DNA from: Welwitschia mirabilis
Lineage: Eukaryota > Gnetophyta > Gnetopsida > Welwitschiales
Length of the DNA: 57,102 nt
Direction: 5' to 3'
NCBI GenBank assembly: GCA_051453625.1
Contig: JBOZIK010000001.1
Span: forward strand, 266,209,896 to 266,266,997
Position 1 is the first letter of the stretch, and each line of letters starts with the position of its first letter. Of the stretch, positions 47,311 to 57,102 are shown piece after piece. The notes under the pieces were generated by a model. The model was not told the DNA's origin and did not search any database. It saw nothing but the letters and a program-made list of their open reading frames with translations. Position numbers and translations under genes: made by a program.

Positions 47311-49161
47311 TGTAATCTTCAAACTTTTAAGGTTCAAAGAATTAGCTTAAAAATTTAATAAATCTTGCTATTATAGGGTTCACTAGCTAAATTAGTCATT
47401 ATACCTATTATTATTACATTGAGATATATTATGAAAAATTTATGCTACAAATTTTTATTTTAAGTCCTTTCATTTAAATAGCCATAATATTATTCTTATT
47501 ATAAATTCTTGGTAATTAATCATGATCTTTTTTGGCTATGGTAGTGGTTCAAGTAGTGGTCATGTTAGTGGATAAGTTAGTGGTTGCATTATTTTCCTTA
47601 TTTAATAAGTTGTACTTTATTTAAACATGAAAAATTATATTATTGAGGTGGCTCATTTTATTCTTTATTTTAATAAATGTATTATCATTTATTATGATAA
47701 AATATTATGCACCAAGTGGTTTGGAAAGGTAACGAAATCCTCATTACTTCCACCACCTACACCACTTCCACCACTTCCACCATCGTGACCACTTCCACCA
47801 CTATCAACCCTATTACCACTGTCACCACTTTCACCACTATCACCACTTCCATCATCATCACCACTTTTACCAATTCCACCATTACCACTTGCACCACCTT
47901 CACTACTCTCTTTTATGATGGTACCTCTTCACATCCTACATCTTCTACTATAAATAGGACCTTCTCCTTCTCATAGTTCATATCTTGAGAAAGCTCTTAC
48001 TATTGAATCTTGTGACCTTAGTCTTAGAGCTTGGAAAAGCCTTAGAGCCTTGGAGTCTTAGTATCTCTATAAGTTCATGAATATTCATTTATTTTTAGGT
48101 ATGGTTTATGGCTTAATTAGATTTCTCATATGGTTTATGGTCTTTAATTCTATTCTTGTATGGTTTTGGCTTGGTGTATTTCCTTATATGGTATTTGGTT
48201 TAGTCTATTTCTTATATGGTTCTTTGCTTACTTCTTGCATGCCTTTCTATTTGTCATGCTTGCATCCCTTAAAAGCTTATTTATTACTTTGCATATGATT
48301 TAAAGCTCGTAAGTTTATTTGTAAATCATATGAAATGCATCATGTTTGCTTAGGATACTTCCATCTTGACCCTTCCCATAATGCTTTGAATTAGTGACCA
48401 TACGTTGACCTATGATTGATATATTTTGGATTGCTGAAAAATTTTCCTAGAAAGTAAAGGGGTGAAAATGGTTCCCTCTAGGTGTGTTGATTGGATTCTA
48501 ATAATTTCTCTAGAGAGTGAAGGGGTAAATTATCCCCTTTAGATGTGTGTGCATTTAGATTTTTGAAAATTCATATGAGGTCTCAATCACATTTTGATTA
48601 TCTTAAGAATTTCTATCTTGTGCTTGGTATTTTCCTTCTCCACCTAAACTTTGCCATGGATCATACTGGGAACTGTAAAAGTTACAGTTCTCATGCCATG
48701 CTTGCATGTATAGGACTAACTATGAAGAAGGCCTTAGAATGAGCTAGTTGATGTAATTTGGATTGAGGGCTATTTTCTTGCTTGTTGTTCAGATGCATGA
48801 AGTTGAAGGACCTTGGATGTCCTAAATAAATTTCATTATTTATATAAACCTAAATATTATACTTAGATTTATTTAAATAAGTGATATGAATATTTTGCAA
48901 TTGGAAGGATTACAAGTTTTTAATGCAAAAGTTATATGCCTGAGTGCATTTTATAGATTTATTATTGTGACCCATAATCGAAGCCTCAGATTGTGTATTC
49001 TCAAATAATATGTAGTTGGTATTATAAGTTTATATTTTTAAAGTGACTTAAAACTTGATAAGTTTTTAATTAATGCATAGTTCTGGGGAAATATTGAGGT
49101 CACTGCATTTGGTTATTTGTGTAGGCTCAAAGTTATCTATAGTGGATTTTAGGACATTAGA
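47311..49161 (+). repeat. 5' LTR of a LARD-like element
   Basis: 1851 bp, starting TGTAATCTTCAAACTTTTAA and ending AGGACATTAGA. It aligns with the LTR at 53556-55832: CACTAGCTAAATTAGT, AATTCTTGGTAATTAATCAT, AAACATGAAAA, the CCACTTCCACC block, TATAAATAGGACCTTCTC, TATGGTTTATGG repeats, and GTGGATTTTAGGA at the end. The primer site follows 3 bp later. A two-copy repeat of about 65 bp (near 48420-48545) with the core AGTGAAGGGGTAAA sits in its 3' half. Confidence 0.87.
47740..47956 (+). promoter_or_regulatory. 5' LTR promoter: CCACTTCCAC repeat array and TATA box
   Basis: An array of about 170 bp made of CACTTCCAC/CACTATCAC-type units (47740-47910, C/T/A only on this strand) lies about 40 bp upstream of TATAAATAGGACC (TATA box 47949-47956). 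It is conserved in position in three LTR copies but varies in length (longest here), as expected for an enhancer-like minisatellite in U3. The Ser/Thr-rich open frame over it is a by-product of the repeat. Confidence 0.6.
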
Positions 49162-49164
49162 TCT

Positions 49165-49184
49165 TGGTATCAGAACACTAGGTT
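49165..49184 (+). promoter_or_regulatory. Primer-binding site (initiator-Met tRNA type)
   Basis: TGGTATCAGAACACTAGG fits the plant initiator-Met primer site TGGTATCAGAGC at 11 of the first 12 positions. It starts 3 bp after the LTR end at 49161. This fixes the plus-strand orientation of the element. Confidence 0.85.
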
Positions 49185-50150
49185 GCAATTGCATTGGGAA
49201 TAATGGTTGTAAAGTCATTATACATTTTGACATTAAAGCCTAGGTTGTGGTTTTGCTAGGCACGATCATTGATAAGCTACTATAAGGTTTTTAATCTTAA
49301 GGCTTTCATAAGAACAAAATAATAGAAATATTGTTAAGTATGTCTCCATGAGACACAAGACTATGTTAAAGGCTTCTCATCTTCATATTCTCGATAATAT
49401 GTCATAGTAAGCAAGGATTTAAAACTTTTTAGGGTTGATAAAACTTCATAATGGTTGTTATAAAATCTTAGAGTGGACACATCAAGTAGTGTGCCTTGAA
49501 TAAATAAACTATATATATATATATTCTAGCATCTTATCAAAATAGTCAAATCAAAGAAAGACTCTTCAATAACAAGATGGTATAAAGTCAACTATGGATT
49601 GGTAGGAAGAGAAAGTCTTTCAAGCAAAATGTGAAAAGCCTCATGCACAATGAGGCTAACAACAAGAGATTTGCATGGTCATCTACAATGAACATGCATA
49701 GCCTATGATTTCTAAGCATATGTCACAAACATATCGCAACTAGAGCCCTCCAACTAGAAGCTGTTATACAAATACATTTGTTTTATCAACAAGCATTTCC
49801 AGTTTATATTATAACTCATTTGGTGCTTGAGGAAGTCAACTTGCAGAAAAGAGGCATCCAAAGAATTGAAGAAGTCAACTTAAGCATTTAATTTAATGTG
49901 AATAGGACAACAATAGTAAAGGCCATTTGAACGCTATGATGTGCTAGATTTCAAGTGAGCAACAAGAAAGCAACAAGAGAGTACAATGATGACACAAGAG
50001 AGCGACGACACATATAGTAATGTTTGTAAGGCTTGAAATTTGCTTGAAGCAAAGCTTTTAGTAGTACAAACAAGGAGTTGCCTAGGTGATTCAACAATTA
50101 CTTGTGATTTGCAACAATGGAAAAATTATGTGGGATCCCAGTAGGAAAGG

Positions 50151-50240
50151 AATTAATGAACCCTTGAATGCTGCCTTTCCTTCCATATGATGAACTAATG
50201 AGCCCTTGAATGCCTTTTAATGCCGTCTTTTCTTCCATAT
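50151..50240. repeat. Tandem duplication at the left edge of the GC-richer patch
   Basis: TAATGAACCCTTGAATGCTG...TTCCTTCCATATGATG is followed by TAATGAGCCCTTGAATGCC...TTCTTCCATATGCCG, two units of about 42-50 bp. A promoter-like TTATAAAGGA follows near 50283. Confidence 0.7.
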
Positions 50241-50968
50241 GCCGATACTAAAATGTTGGTCTAGTAAACTATCGATGTTGGCTTATAAAGGACAGGAGCG
50301 AGAACCGTTAACACTCTTGGTGCACTAGAATTAGGCTGAGATGCTGCATGCGAAGAAAGAAAATGCCAAGAAATGGGCTTATTTCTGATGCACAGAGCTC
50401 TGAAATACATATTTCTCGCTTAGGTGCTTATCTTGGAAGTCAGGACCCATTTGTAATTATAAGGATCACTTTCCGTGTGTTGTTACTTCTGCATCCACTG
50501 AGAGGCAATTCCGAGGAACCACAGCCTTCCCACAAAGGCACTCCGTCCACGTTAACACTGAAAGCCTTTTCTCTCTAGATCATCACTTATTCAAGCAATT
50601 ATTCAAATCCTAAAGGATAATGATTTAAGCTGATGAAATCAAAGGAGTTCTTTCCTCTACTCTTAGCAAAAGATATGTTTTCTTGCAGGTTCAGCACTTT
50701 CCAGTCATGTTTTCAGTTCCGCTTCGCTAACTGTGCAAGTAAAGATATGTCATAAAGAAACTGTTTACTAGTTGTTAACAGTCTTGTGGGCTCTTTAGCG
50801 GACCATTTCACGCAGAGCTGACCATTTCACGCAGAAGACTGTGCTCTAAGTCTTACAGTTCAAGACCCTTGGCTCTCTCTCTACGTTTAGAAAGATTGCA
50901 GAGTCTGTGATGTAAAGCTGGGGAATTAGGAAGCCTGCAACGGGATTTCCAAGTGCTCCTGCGAATCG

Positions 50969-51097
50969 GAGCCTGTCTTTCTTGCCAACAACCTCATCTA
51001 TTTCTCTCTGAATTCTTTGTGTGTATTCTGGGTGTCCAAGTAGCTCTGTCATTACCTGTGCGCTTGTCACTGATCATGTGTTTGTTCCTACTACAGC
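50969..51097 (-). pseudogene. Cytochrome P450 fragment (I-helix to J-helix), antisense in the LARD
   Basis: On the minus strand, 43 codons read AVVGTNT-stop-SVTSAQ, then VMTELLGHPEYTQRIQREID and EVVGKKDRL. This is the P450 I-helix oxygen-binding region (A/G-G-x-D/E-T/N-T-T/S) followed by the J-helix pattern MxELLxHPxxxxxxQxEIDxVVGxxRL. Plant P450s are membrane-bound monooxygenases of about 500 residues, so this is under a tenth of one. A TGA stop interrupts the I-helix motif. Downstream residues (RFAGALGNPVAGFL) do not continue the family pattern, and the heme-binding FxxGxRxCxG is not found. It is likely a captured or inserted piece of a host gene. The subfamily cannot be named. Confidence 0.6.
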
Positions 51098-53555
51098 ACT
51101 TTGTTGTTTGCATCTGTTGTTCTGCCTTCTTGAGGGTAGATATAAGTTTTTCTATCAAGCGAGGGCATGTGAGCTATTCTGTAATGCCTTACAACAAATA
51201 ACGTTTTTTGAATAACATTTTTGAAATAATGTTTTCTGGTGGTTAGAGCTAGTATAATACTTGAAACAAAAACAAGGAAAAGAAAAGAAATATTGTTTTG
51301 GAATTTTTGATCTTCTTATGATGTGGAGTTAATCAAATTCAAGCAAGGCATATAAAGGCAGAAAGACGCTTCACGAACTAATGTGATAGAGATCCCTCTT
51401 TTGTGCTCTGCTTCTGTCTCATCCTTTACCTCTTATTTTCTCTCGATCGAAGATATTAGCTTTCCTAAATATGATCAAATCCATTCTATTCTGGGCGACG
51501 TGTTCATAAAAATCTTGATTGTAAGGCGACATGGAGCAAGACAGCATGCCAACAAGAACACAAGCAACTTTCTCTTCCACTGATACATCTCATATTGATC
51601 TCTACAAACATGCTTATATCTTTCCAACACACCCTTGATATAACTAGACTAAAGTAGTGGATATTATATTTCATCATTTGAACTATAAACACCAATATCT
51701 TGCTACTAATCCTTCTTTATTGGCTGTTTGAGGTGGACATTACTACACTTATGAGTCAAATAAGATTTCCTAAACTTATGCTTTTTTTTTGAGGAAGGAG
51801 CCTTATCTCGTTACCCTATTAATGTTCCTTTTCATGAGAGTATGAGTAAGAAAGGATGTCTTCATGATTTACTAGATAATAAAAAGTTCTACAAGCTCAA
51901 CTTTTTCTAAGATGTTAGCTACTCTATTGAAATTTGCTTGTATGATATCTTTAAAACATAAACCATCTAACAACTCCTAACTTGGCCTCTTTATTTGGTA
52001 TCTAAGAACTTCCTCTCAGATCTATTTGTTAAAGCTAGACTTCTATGGCCACTGCTTACACTACAACCTTAAAAAAGCCTATATTAGAGAATTCCATCTC
52101 AAAAAAGGTAACAACATAAGGAATCTTCAACATGATTCCAACTCTCGCACTTCAAAACAATGCTCAACGCTATAGTAAAATATTATTAGTGTTAACTCTT
52201 ATCTCACTTGATTTCCTTATTTATCCATCATACTCATTCTAAGTCCATAATATATTTCACAATATTATTCATTTAATATGCATTATATTTAGCTTGCCTT
52301 CATAATATTTTATTTTTACCTAAAAATCCATGTTTTCATATTTCATATTTGATGGGTTAGGTCTTGTAATAATGCTCTAAAAGATGGAAAAGAATATTTC
52401 TTGATTAAAGATTAAGAGTAATTGTCCAAGATGTGCTTAATAATGACTTTTAACTTTCAAACAATTTAAACATTAACTATAGATAAAATGATGTAGAAAC
52501 ATTTTGTATTTCCTTCCTTCACATGATTATGAGAAAAGGTATTTGCAAATGAAATATAGAAATTACAAAATGCTTTTCATTCTTATTGAATCTTCCTTAC
52601 TACCAAGACTTTTCATGAATGTATTACTATTTATGGTTTTGATAACATGTAAGTATGCCCGTATGTGTGTTTTGGCTACTTAAAGTAATACTTTGGTTGA
52701 CATTAACTTATTTTAGCAATCACATCTATAGTTCTTCCATTTAGTTCCTTAGGCTAAATTGGACATATTTCATACATTTTATTCTTGACTTGTTAAATGT
52801 TAATCTTCGAAGTGAAAATTCAACTAAATTATACAAGCAGAAGTATCCAAGAGACATTGAAAGAAGCACACAACAAAGGAGTGTAGAGTAGAAAAGACCT
52901 ACAATTTATGAGCTTAAGCTTGAGGATTTTTGACATAACATCTTTAGAGGTCACTATTATGGTTTTGAAGTAAAAGATTGTTTTATTACAATATTTGATT
53001 CATAGTCTGGGATTTAATAATATAAGCTTCTTTTTGGTTTTGGTTGAAGCGAGAAGGTCATTGGATATTTTGAACTATGAAATTGAATGATTTTCCAACC
53101 ATCTGTAAGTATATTCAACTATGTTCTTAAAAATTCCTTGAAAATGCAATTATGTGGTCTTTATCCAGAAAGATATGCTAGTTCATAACATTTTCCATAA
53201 TCAAGTCAGCCTTATGACCTTAGGAAATCAGGAAGATTGAAAGTTCATGTATAGTAATAGAGTTTTTGTACAATTTGAAGTTGATATATAACTTTTAAAG
53301 TATATGTCATGAAGTCAAAGGAACTTGATCATTCCAAATACAAGAGATGATTGATGTTATGATGATGATCAATATATTTGATTAGCAAGCTTGCAAGCAA
53401 AATTCCAATTTATTTAATAATTTATGACATTGAAGAAGGATAAATTCAACCTTCTATAATGATTAGAAGAGATAGAAAGAGAAGATACTTGAGAATATAA
53501 AATAAATGTATTGTAGCTCAGTTCCGAGTATAAAACCTCTTAATATGTGGAGTGA

Positions 53556-55832
53556 TGTCACAGCCAAACTTTCAAGGTCCAAAAAAGACTTAGATTAAAA
53601 ATTTAGTAAATCTTATTGTTATAGGGTCCACTAGCTAAATTAGTTATTATATATATTATTATTATCATTGAGATATATTGTGAAAAATTTATGCTATAAC
53701 TTTTTATTTTACGTTCTTTCATCTGAATAGCCATGATATTATTCTTATTATAAATTCTTGGTAATTAATCATGATCTTTTATGGCTAATGTAGTGGTTTA
53801 AGTAGTGGTCATGTTAGTGGATAGTTTAATGGTTGCATTATTTTCCTTGTTTAATAAATTGTACTTTATTTAAACATGAAAATTATATTACTGAGGTGGC
53901 TCATTTTATACCTTATTTTAGTAAATGCATTATCATTTATTATGATAAAATATTATGCACCTAGTGGGCTGGCAAGGTAACGAAATCCCCATCACTTCCA
54001 TCACCTACACCACTTGCATCACTTTTACCATCATCACCACTTCCAACACTTTCACCAACTTCACCACTCTCTTTTACGATAATGCATTTTTACATCCTAT
54101 ATTTTCTACTATAAATAGGACCTTCTCATCCTCATATTTCATGTATTGAGAAAGCTCTTACTATCGAAGCTTGTGACCTTAATCTTGGATCTTAGGAAAG
54201 CCTTAGAGCCTTGGAGTCTTAGAATCTCTAGAAATTCTCGAATCTTCATTTATTTTCAGGTATGGTTTATGGCTTAATCAGATTTCTCATATGGTTTATG
54301 GTCTTTCATTCTATATTCTTATATGGTCTTGGCTTGGTGTGTTTCCTTGTGTAATTTTTGATTTAGTTTATTTCTTGTATGGTTATTTGCTTACTTCTTG
54401 CATTTATTTCCATTTATCATGCTTGCATTCCTTAAAAGCTTGTTTATTGTGCATATTGTTCAAAGCTTATAAATTCTATTCATAATTCATATGCCATGCC
54501 CCTTGTTTTGCTTAGAATTCTTCCATNNNNNNNNNNNNNNNNNNNNNNNNNNNNNNNNNNNNNNNNNNNNNNNNNNNNNNNNNNNNNNNNNNNNNNNNNN
54601 NNNNNNNNNNNNNNNNNNNNNNNNNNNNNNNNNNNNNNNNNNNNNNNNNNNNNNNNNNNNNNNNNNNNNNNNNNNNNNNNNNNNNNNNNNNNNNNNNNNN
54701 NNNNNNNNNNNNNNNNNNNNNNNNNNNNNNNNNNNNNNNNNNNNNNNNNNNNNNNNNNNNNNNNNNNNNNNNNNNNNNNNNNNNNNNNNNNNNNNNNNNN
54801 NNNNNNNNNNNNNNNNNNNNNNNNNNNNNNNNNNNNNNNNNNNNNNNNNNNNNNNNNNNNNNNNNNNNNNNNNNNNNNNNNNNNNNNNNNNNNNNNNNNN
54901 NNNNNNNNNNNNNNNNNNNNNNNNNNNNNNNNNNNNNNNNNNTTGTAAGTTCTATTCGTAAACCATACACCATGCATCATGTTTGCTTAGTATTCTTCCA
55001 TCTAGACCCTTCCCATAATGATTTGAGATAGTAACCATTTGTTAACCTGTAAATGATATATTATAGATTGGTGGAAAATTTTCCTAGAGTGTAAAGAAAT
55101 GAAAATGGTCATCTCTAAGTGTGTTTATTGGATTTCAATAATCCTTCTAGAGAATAAAAGGGTAAATTATCCCCTGTGGATACGTGTGCATTTAGATTTC
55201 CAAAAATTCATATGAGTCCTCGGTCACATTTTGATTATCTTGAGAATTCCTATCTTGTACTCGGTATTTTCCTTCCTTACTTAAACCTTGTCATGGATCC
55301 TACTGAAAATTGTGAAGGTTATAGTTCTCACACCATGGTTGCATGTGCAGGACCTACTACAAAGAAGCCTTGGAATGAGCTAGTTGATGCAATTTGGATT
55401 GAGAGATATTTTCCTATTTGTTGTTTAGATGCATGTAGTTGAAGGACCTTGGATGTCTTAAATAAATTTTATTATTTATATAAACATAAATATTATATAT
55501 AGATTTATTTAAATAAGTGATATGGATATTTTGCAATGTATTTAACTGCTTTTCATTAGAAGGATTACAAGTGTTTAATGCAAAAGTTATATGCCTAAGT
55601 GCATTTTATAGATTTATTATTATAACCCATAATCATTATAACCCATAATCTAAGTCTTAGATTATGTATTTTTAAATAATATGCAATTGATATTATAAGC
55701 TTATATTCTTAAAGTGACTTAAAACTTGATAAGTTTTTGATTAATGCATAGTTTCTAGGAAATATTAAGGTTACTACATTTTGATATTTGTGTAAGCTTG
55801 AAGTTATCTCTAGTGGATTTTAGGATGTTACA
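53556..55832 (+). repeat. 3' LTR of the LARD-like element
   Basis: It starts TGTCACAGCCAAACTTTCAA and ends GGATTTTAGGATGTTACA. It is 2277 bp including a 416-N gap (54527-54942). The sequence just before the gap (CTTATAAATTCTATTCATAA...TTGCTTAGAATTCTTCCAT) and just after it (TTGTAAGTTCTATTCGTAAA...TTGCTTAGTATTCTTCCAT) both match one place in the 5' LTR (48305-48365). This LTR therefore carries a tandem duplication, and the gap falls in it; that explains why it is longer than the 5' LTR. The promoter box TATAAATAGGACC is at 54110-54117, preceded by a shorter CCACTTCCA repeat (about 53993-54068). Confidence 0.87.
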
Positions 55833-55837
55833 TGAGC
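55833..55837 (+). repeat. Target-site duplication, right copy (TGAGC)
   Basis: Identical to 47306-47310. See the left copy. Confidence 0.85.
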
Positions 55838-56380
55838 TTTTCTATTGCAAGCAATTTATTTGGAGTATATGTAAAGTCATTTGCTGAATGATGAATATTT
55901 TCTAATAGAACCTTCTTAATTTGTTTCTGAGACTAAAGAATGATCCCATCATGCTTTAGACACTCTAAAATGTGATCCAATTAGGCCTTGAATCCCTAAT
56001 TCATAACCCTAATTTAGCTTATAAATATCCTGGTTGAGCTTAATTGAAGGGTTATGGATTATCGTTATTACAAAGAGATTATTAGATCTTTAGTTATGAG
56101 CTCTTTCTAATCCTCCCATCAGGAATGGGTTAGCTTTCAAGCTAAAATGACGTTTCTTGGATTAGAATTGAGTACTTTTTAATGGTTATATGCTTTCACT
56201 CATTTGACAATAAACTATTGCACATTCTTTAATTATTTCATTGCTTTGATATCAAATTGTGATTGCTTCATACTTATTATGCTTAGTTTGACAAGGCATG
56301 TTAAATATTTTAAGATTTCATATGTGATTATTTTTGCACTTTGGTTTCATGACCTAAATTTTTATTATTGTGATGCCAAT
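55838..56380. other. Flank of the LARD insertion, no recognisable gene
   Basis: AT-rich, with no motif on either strand that I can support. The short frame at 56204-56470 is hydrophobic (poly-Ile/Phe rich) but resembles no family and is probably chance. Confidence 0.4.
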
Positions 56381-57102
56381 AGAGGGGACAATAGTCAGAA
56401 AAATATGATCATCCTCTGTGTCATGGGGACGGTGATTGGGACAACAATCAGCATTTTCGACACGTGCTAAGTATTAATTGGTAGATGGAGTGTCGTCCTC
56501 TATGTTGTGAAGCAGACACGAGGAACGAAACTCAAAAATAATGTGTAGAGTTAATTAAATTGTTATAAAAGGGTGTATCTAACTTGTATCGCTTTGTTTT
56601 ACAGCCTTTAGCAACCTATCCCAACCTATAAATAGACCCTTTTAGATCCTATTCAAAATCATCTTTTGCATCTACATTCTTGTGATAATTGGAGATTGCT
56701 GAAGGCAAGGAGATCCATCCTACTTGTGAGAAGGACCGTCTTGGTGTTAGACAGTGAATCTTTCATTGAGAAGTTGTCGTAAGTGGATGTACTTCAGTTT
56801 CATTCATAAAAGTATTGATTGAATTGAAATATTTTCAAATGTTTTATTTTTCTTTCTTATAGCTTATCTTAATTGCAATACTAAGTGATATAAATTTGCA
56901 ATTGAAATAGGTTATAAGGGCCAATCTAAGTGATAATAGATTGGAAGTTAAATTAATTCATTACATTAGAATTGCATTGCATTTTATTTTACTCCATTGC
57001 ATTGCATTCCATCTTTATCTTTGCATTGTTTAATTTTATTTTCTTTAAAGCAAAATTACAAAAGATGTTATTCTTCTCTTTATGAAAGCAATTTTTTATA
57101 TT
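56381..57102 (+). mobile_element. Candidate LTR U3/R promoter block, truncated by the window end
   Basis: It starts with repeated GGGGACAAT/GGGACGGTGATTGGGACAAC-type motifs and GTGTCGTCCTC, then TATAAATAGACCCTTTT (TATA box 56627-56634), a more GC-rich leader-like stretch to about 56790, and a TTGCATTGCAT repeat near 56970-57030. The layout resembles a plant LTR promoter and leader. No second LTR or primer site is visible, so a host promoter cannot be excluded. Confidence 0.35.

Larger units (their letters stand above)
49185..53555 (+). mobile_element. Internal region of the LARD-like element, no gag or pol
   Basis: About 4.4 kb with no reverse transcriptase, RNase H, integrase, protease or Gag motif that I can find in any frame. 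It has four parts: 49185-50140, repetitive non-coding DNA; 50140-51600, a distinctly more GC-rich patch with a P450 fragment; 51600-52700, AT-rich non-coding DNA; and 52720-53555, a tail shared with the element at 4701-5520. A weak purine run (GTGGAGTGA, 53547-53555) precedes the 3' LTR. Absence of pol within intact LTRs and target duplication indicates a non-autonomous element mobilised in trans. Confidence 0.78.

Noticed and set aside
47707-47976. Thr/Ser/Ile-rich open frame
   Set aside because: It is the translation of the CCACTTCCAC repeat in the LTR, upstream of the TATA box; composition explains it.
50348-50578. Plus-strand frame with GAYLGSQDPFVIIRI, resembling a C2-domain stretch
   Set aside because: The rest of the domain does not follow in any frame; too short to support a call, although it lies in the GC-richer patch and deserves inclusion in a translated search.
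51383-51695. Frames on both strands near the P450 fragment, considered as further P450 exons
   Set aside because: The minus-strand reading (NQDFYEHVAQNRMDLI) has no recognised P450 motif, so I did not extend the fragment.
56204-56470. 88-codon hydrophobic frame
   Set aside because: No signal-peptide-like charge pattern or family motif; A/T-rich DNA yields such Ile/Phe/Leu-rich frames by chance.

Overview
The window is nuclear DNA of a plant, very AT-rich, and made almost entirely of degraded, nested transposable elements. The plant assignment rests on the element families: Athila-type Ty3/gypsy, Ty1/copia with initiator-Met-type primer sites, an L1-type LINE and tRNA-derived SINE-like pieces. 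I find no intact cellular protein-coding gene, no tRNA or rRNA gene and no CRISPR array. The longest open frames are retrotransposon polyprotein remnants broken by frameshifts and stops. Seven runs of N interrupt the assembly: 2136-2157, 20997-21096, 23408-24113, 28682-28781, 33931-33940, 37890-37966 and 54527-54942. Several of them fall exactly inside repeats.

Layout, left to right. 1-105 is the 3' end of a copia-like LTR. 106-4700 is unassigned AT-rich DNA. 4701-7531 is the 3' end of a large LTR element (internal tail, polypurine tract, about 2 kb LTR). Two SINE-like fragments lie near 9.2-9.55 kb. A degenerate plus-strand LINE (endonuclease and reverse-transcriptase motifs) occupies about 10.6-13.2 kb. 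A minus-strand Ty1/copia element starts with its 3' LTR at 13213, has pol and gag at about 13.7-17.83 kb, and resumes on the far side of a 19 kb insertion with its 5' untranslated region, primer-binding site (39861-39877) and 5' LTR (39880 onward). The insertion, 18272-37323, is two minus-strand Athila-type elements head to tail (A: 18272-28681; B: 28782-37323). The LTR or LTRs expected between them are lost in a 100-N gap. Element A also carries a broken extra ORF between pol and its 3' LTR, present as two copies on either side of another N gap. 40-45 kb is unassigned. A plus-strand copia gag relic lies at about 45.1-47.1 kb.

The most notable object is 47311-55832: a plus-strand LTR element bounded by a perfect 5-bp target duplication (TGAGC). 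It has LTRs of about 1.85 and 2.28 kb and an initiator-Met-type primer site. Its internal region of about 4.4 kb shows no gag or pol. Instead it holds a more GC-rich patch with an antisense cytochrome P450 fragment (50969-51097) broken by a stop codon. It looks like a large non-autonomous retrotransposon (LARD-like) that picked up host-gene sequence. The 3' LTR and internal tail at 4701-7531 are a second, older member of the same family. Both share a CCACTTCCAC-type repeat just upstream of a TATAAATAGGA promoter box. The right end (about 56.2-57.1 kb) contains another promoter-like block that may be part of an LTR running out of the window.

The pieces do not work together as a pathway. They record successive insertions, later mutated. 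Both Athila copies carry Asn where the first catalytic Asp of integrase is expected, and each has further disabled catalytic sites.
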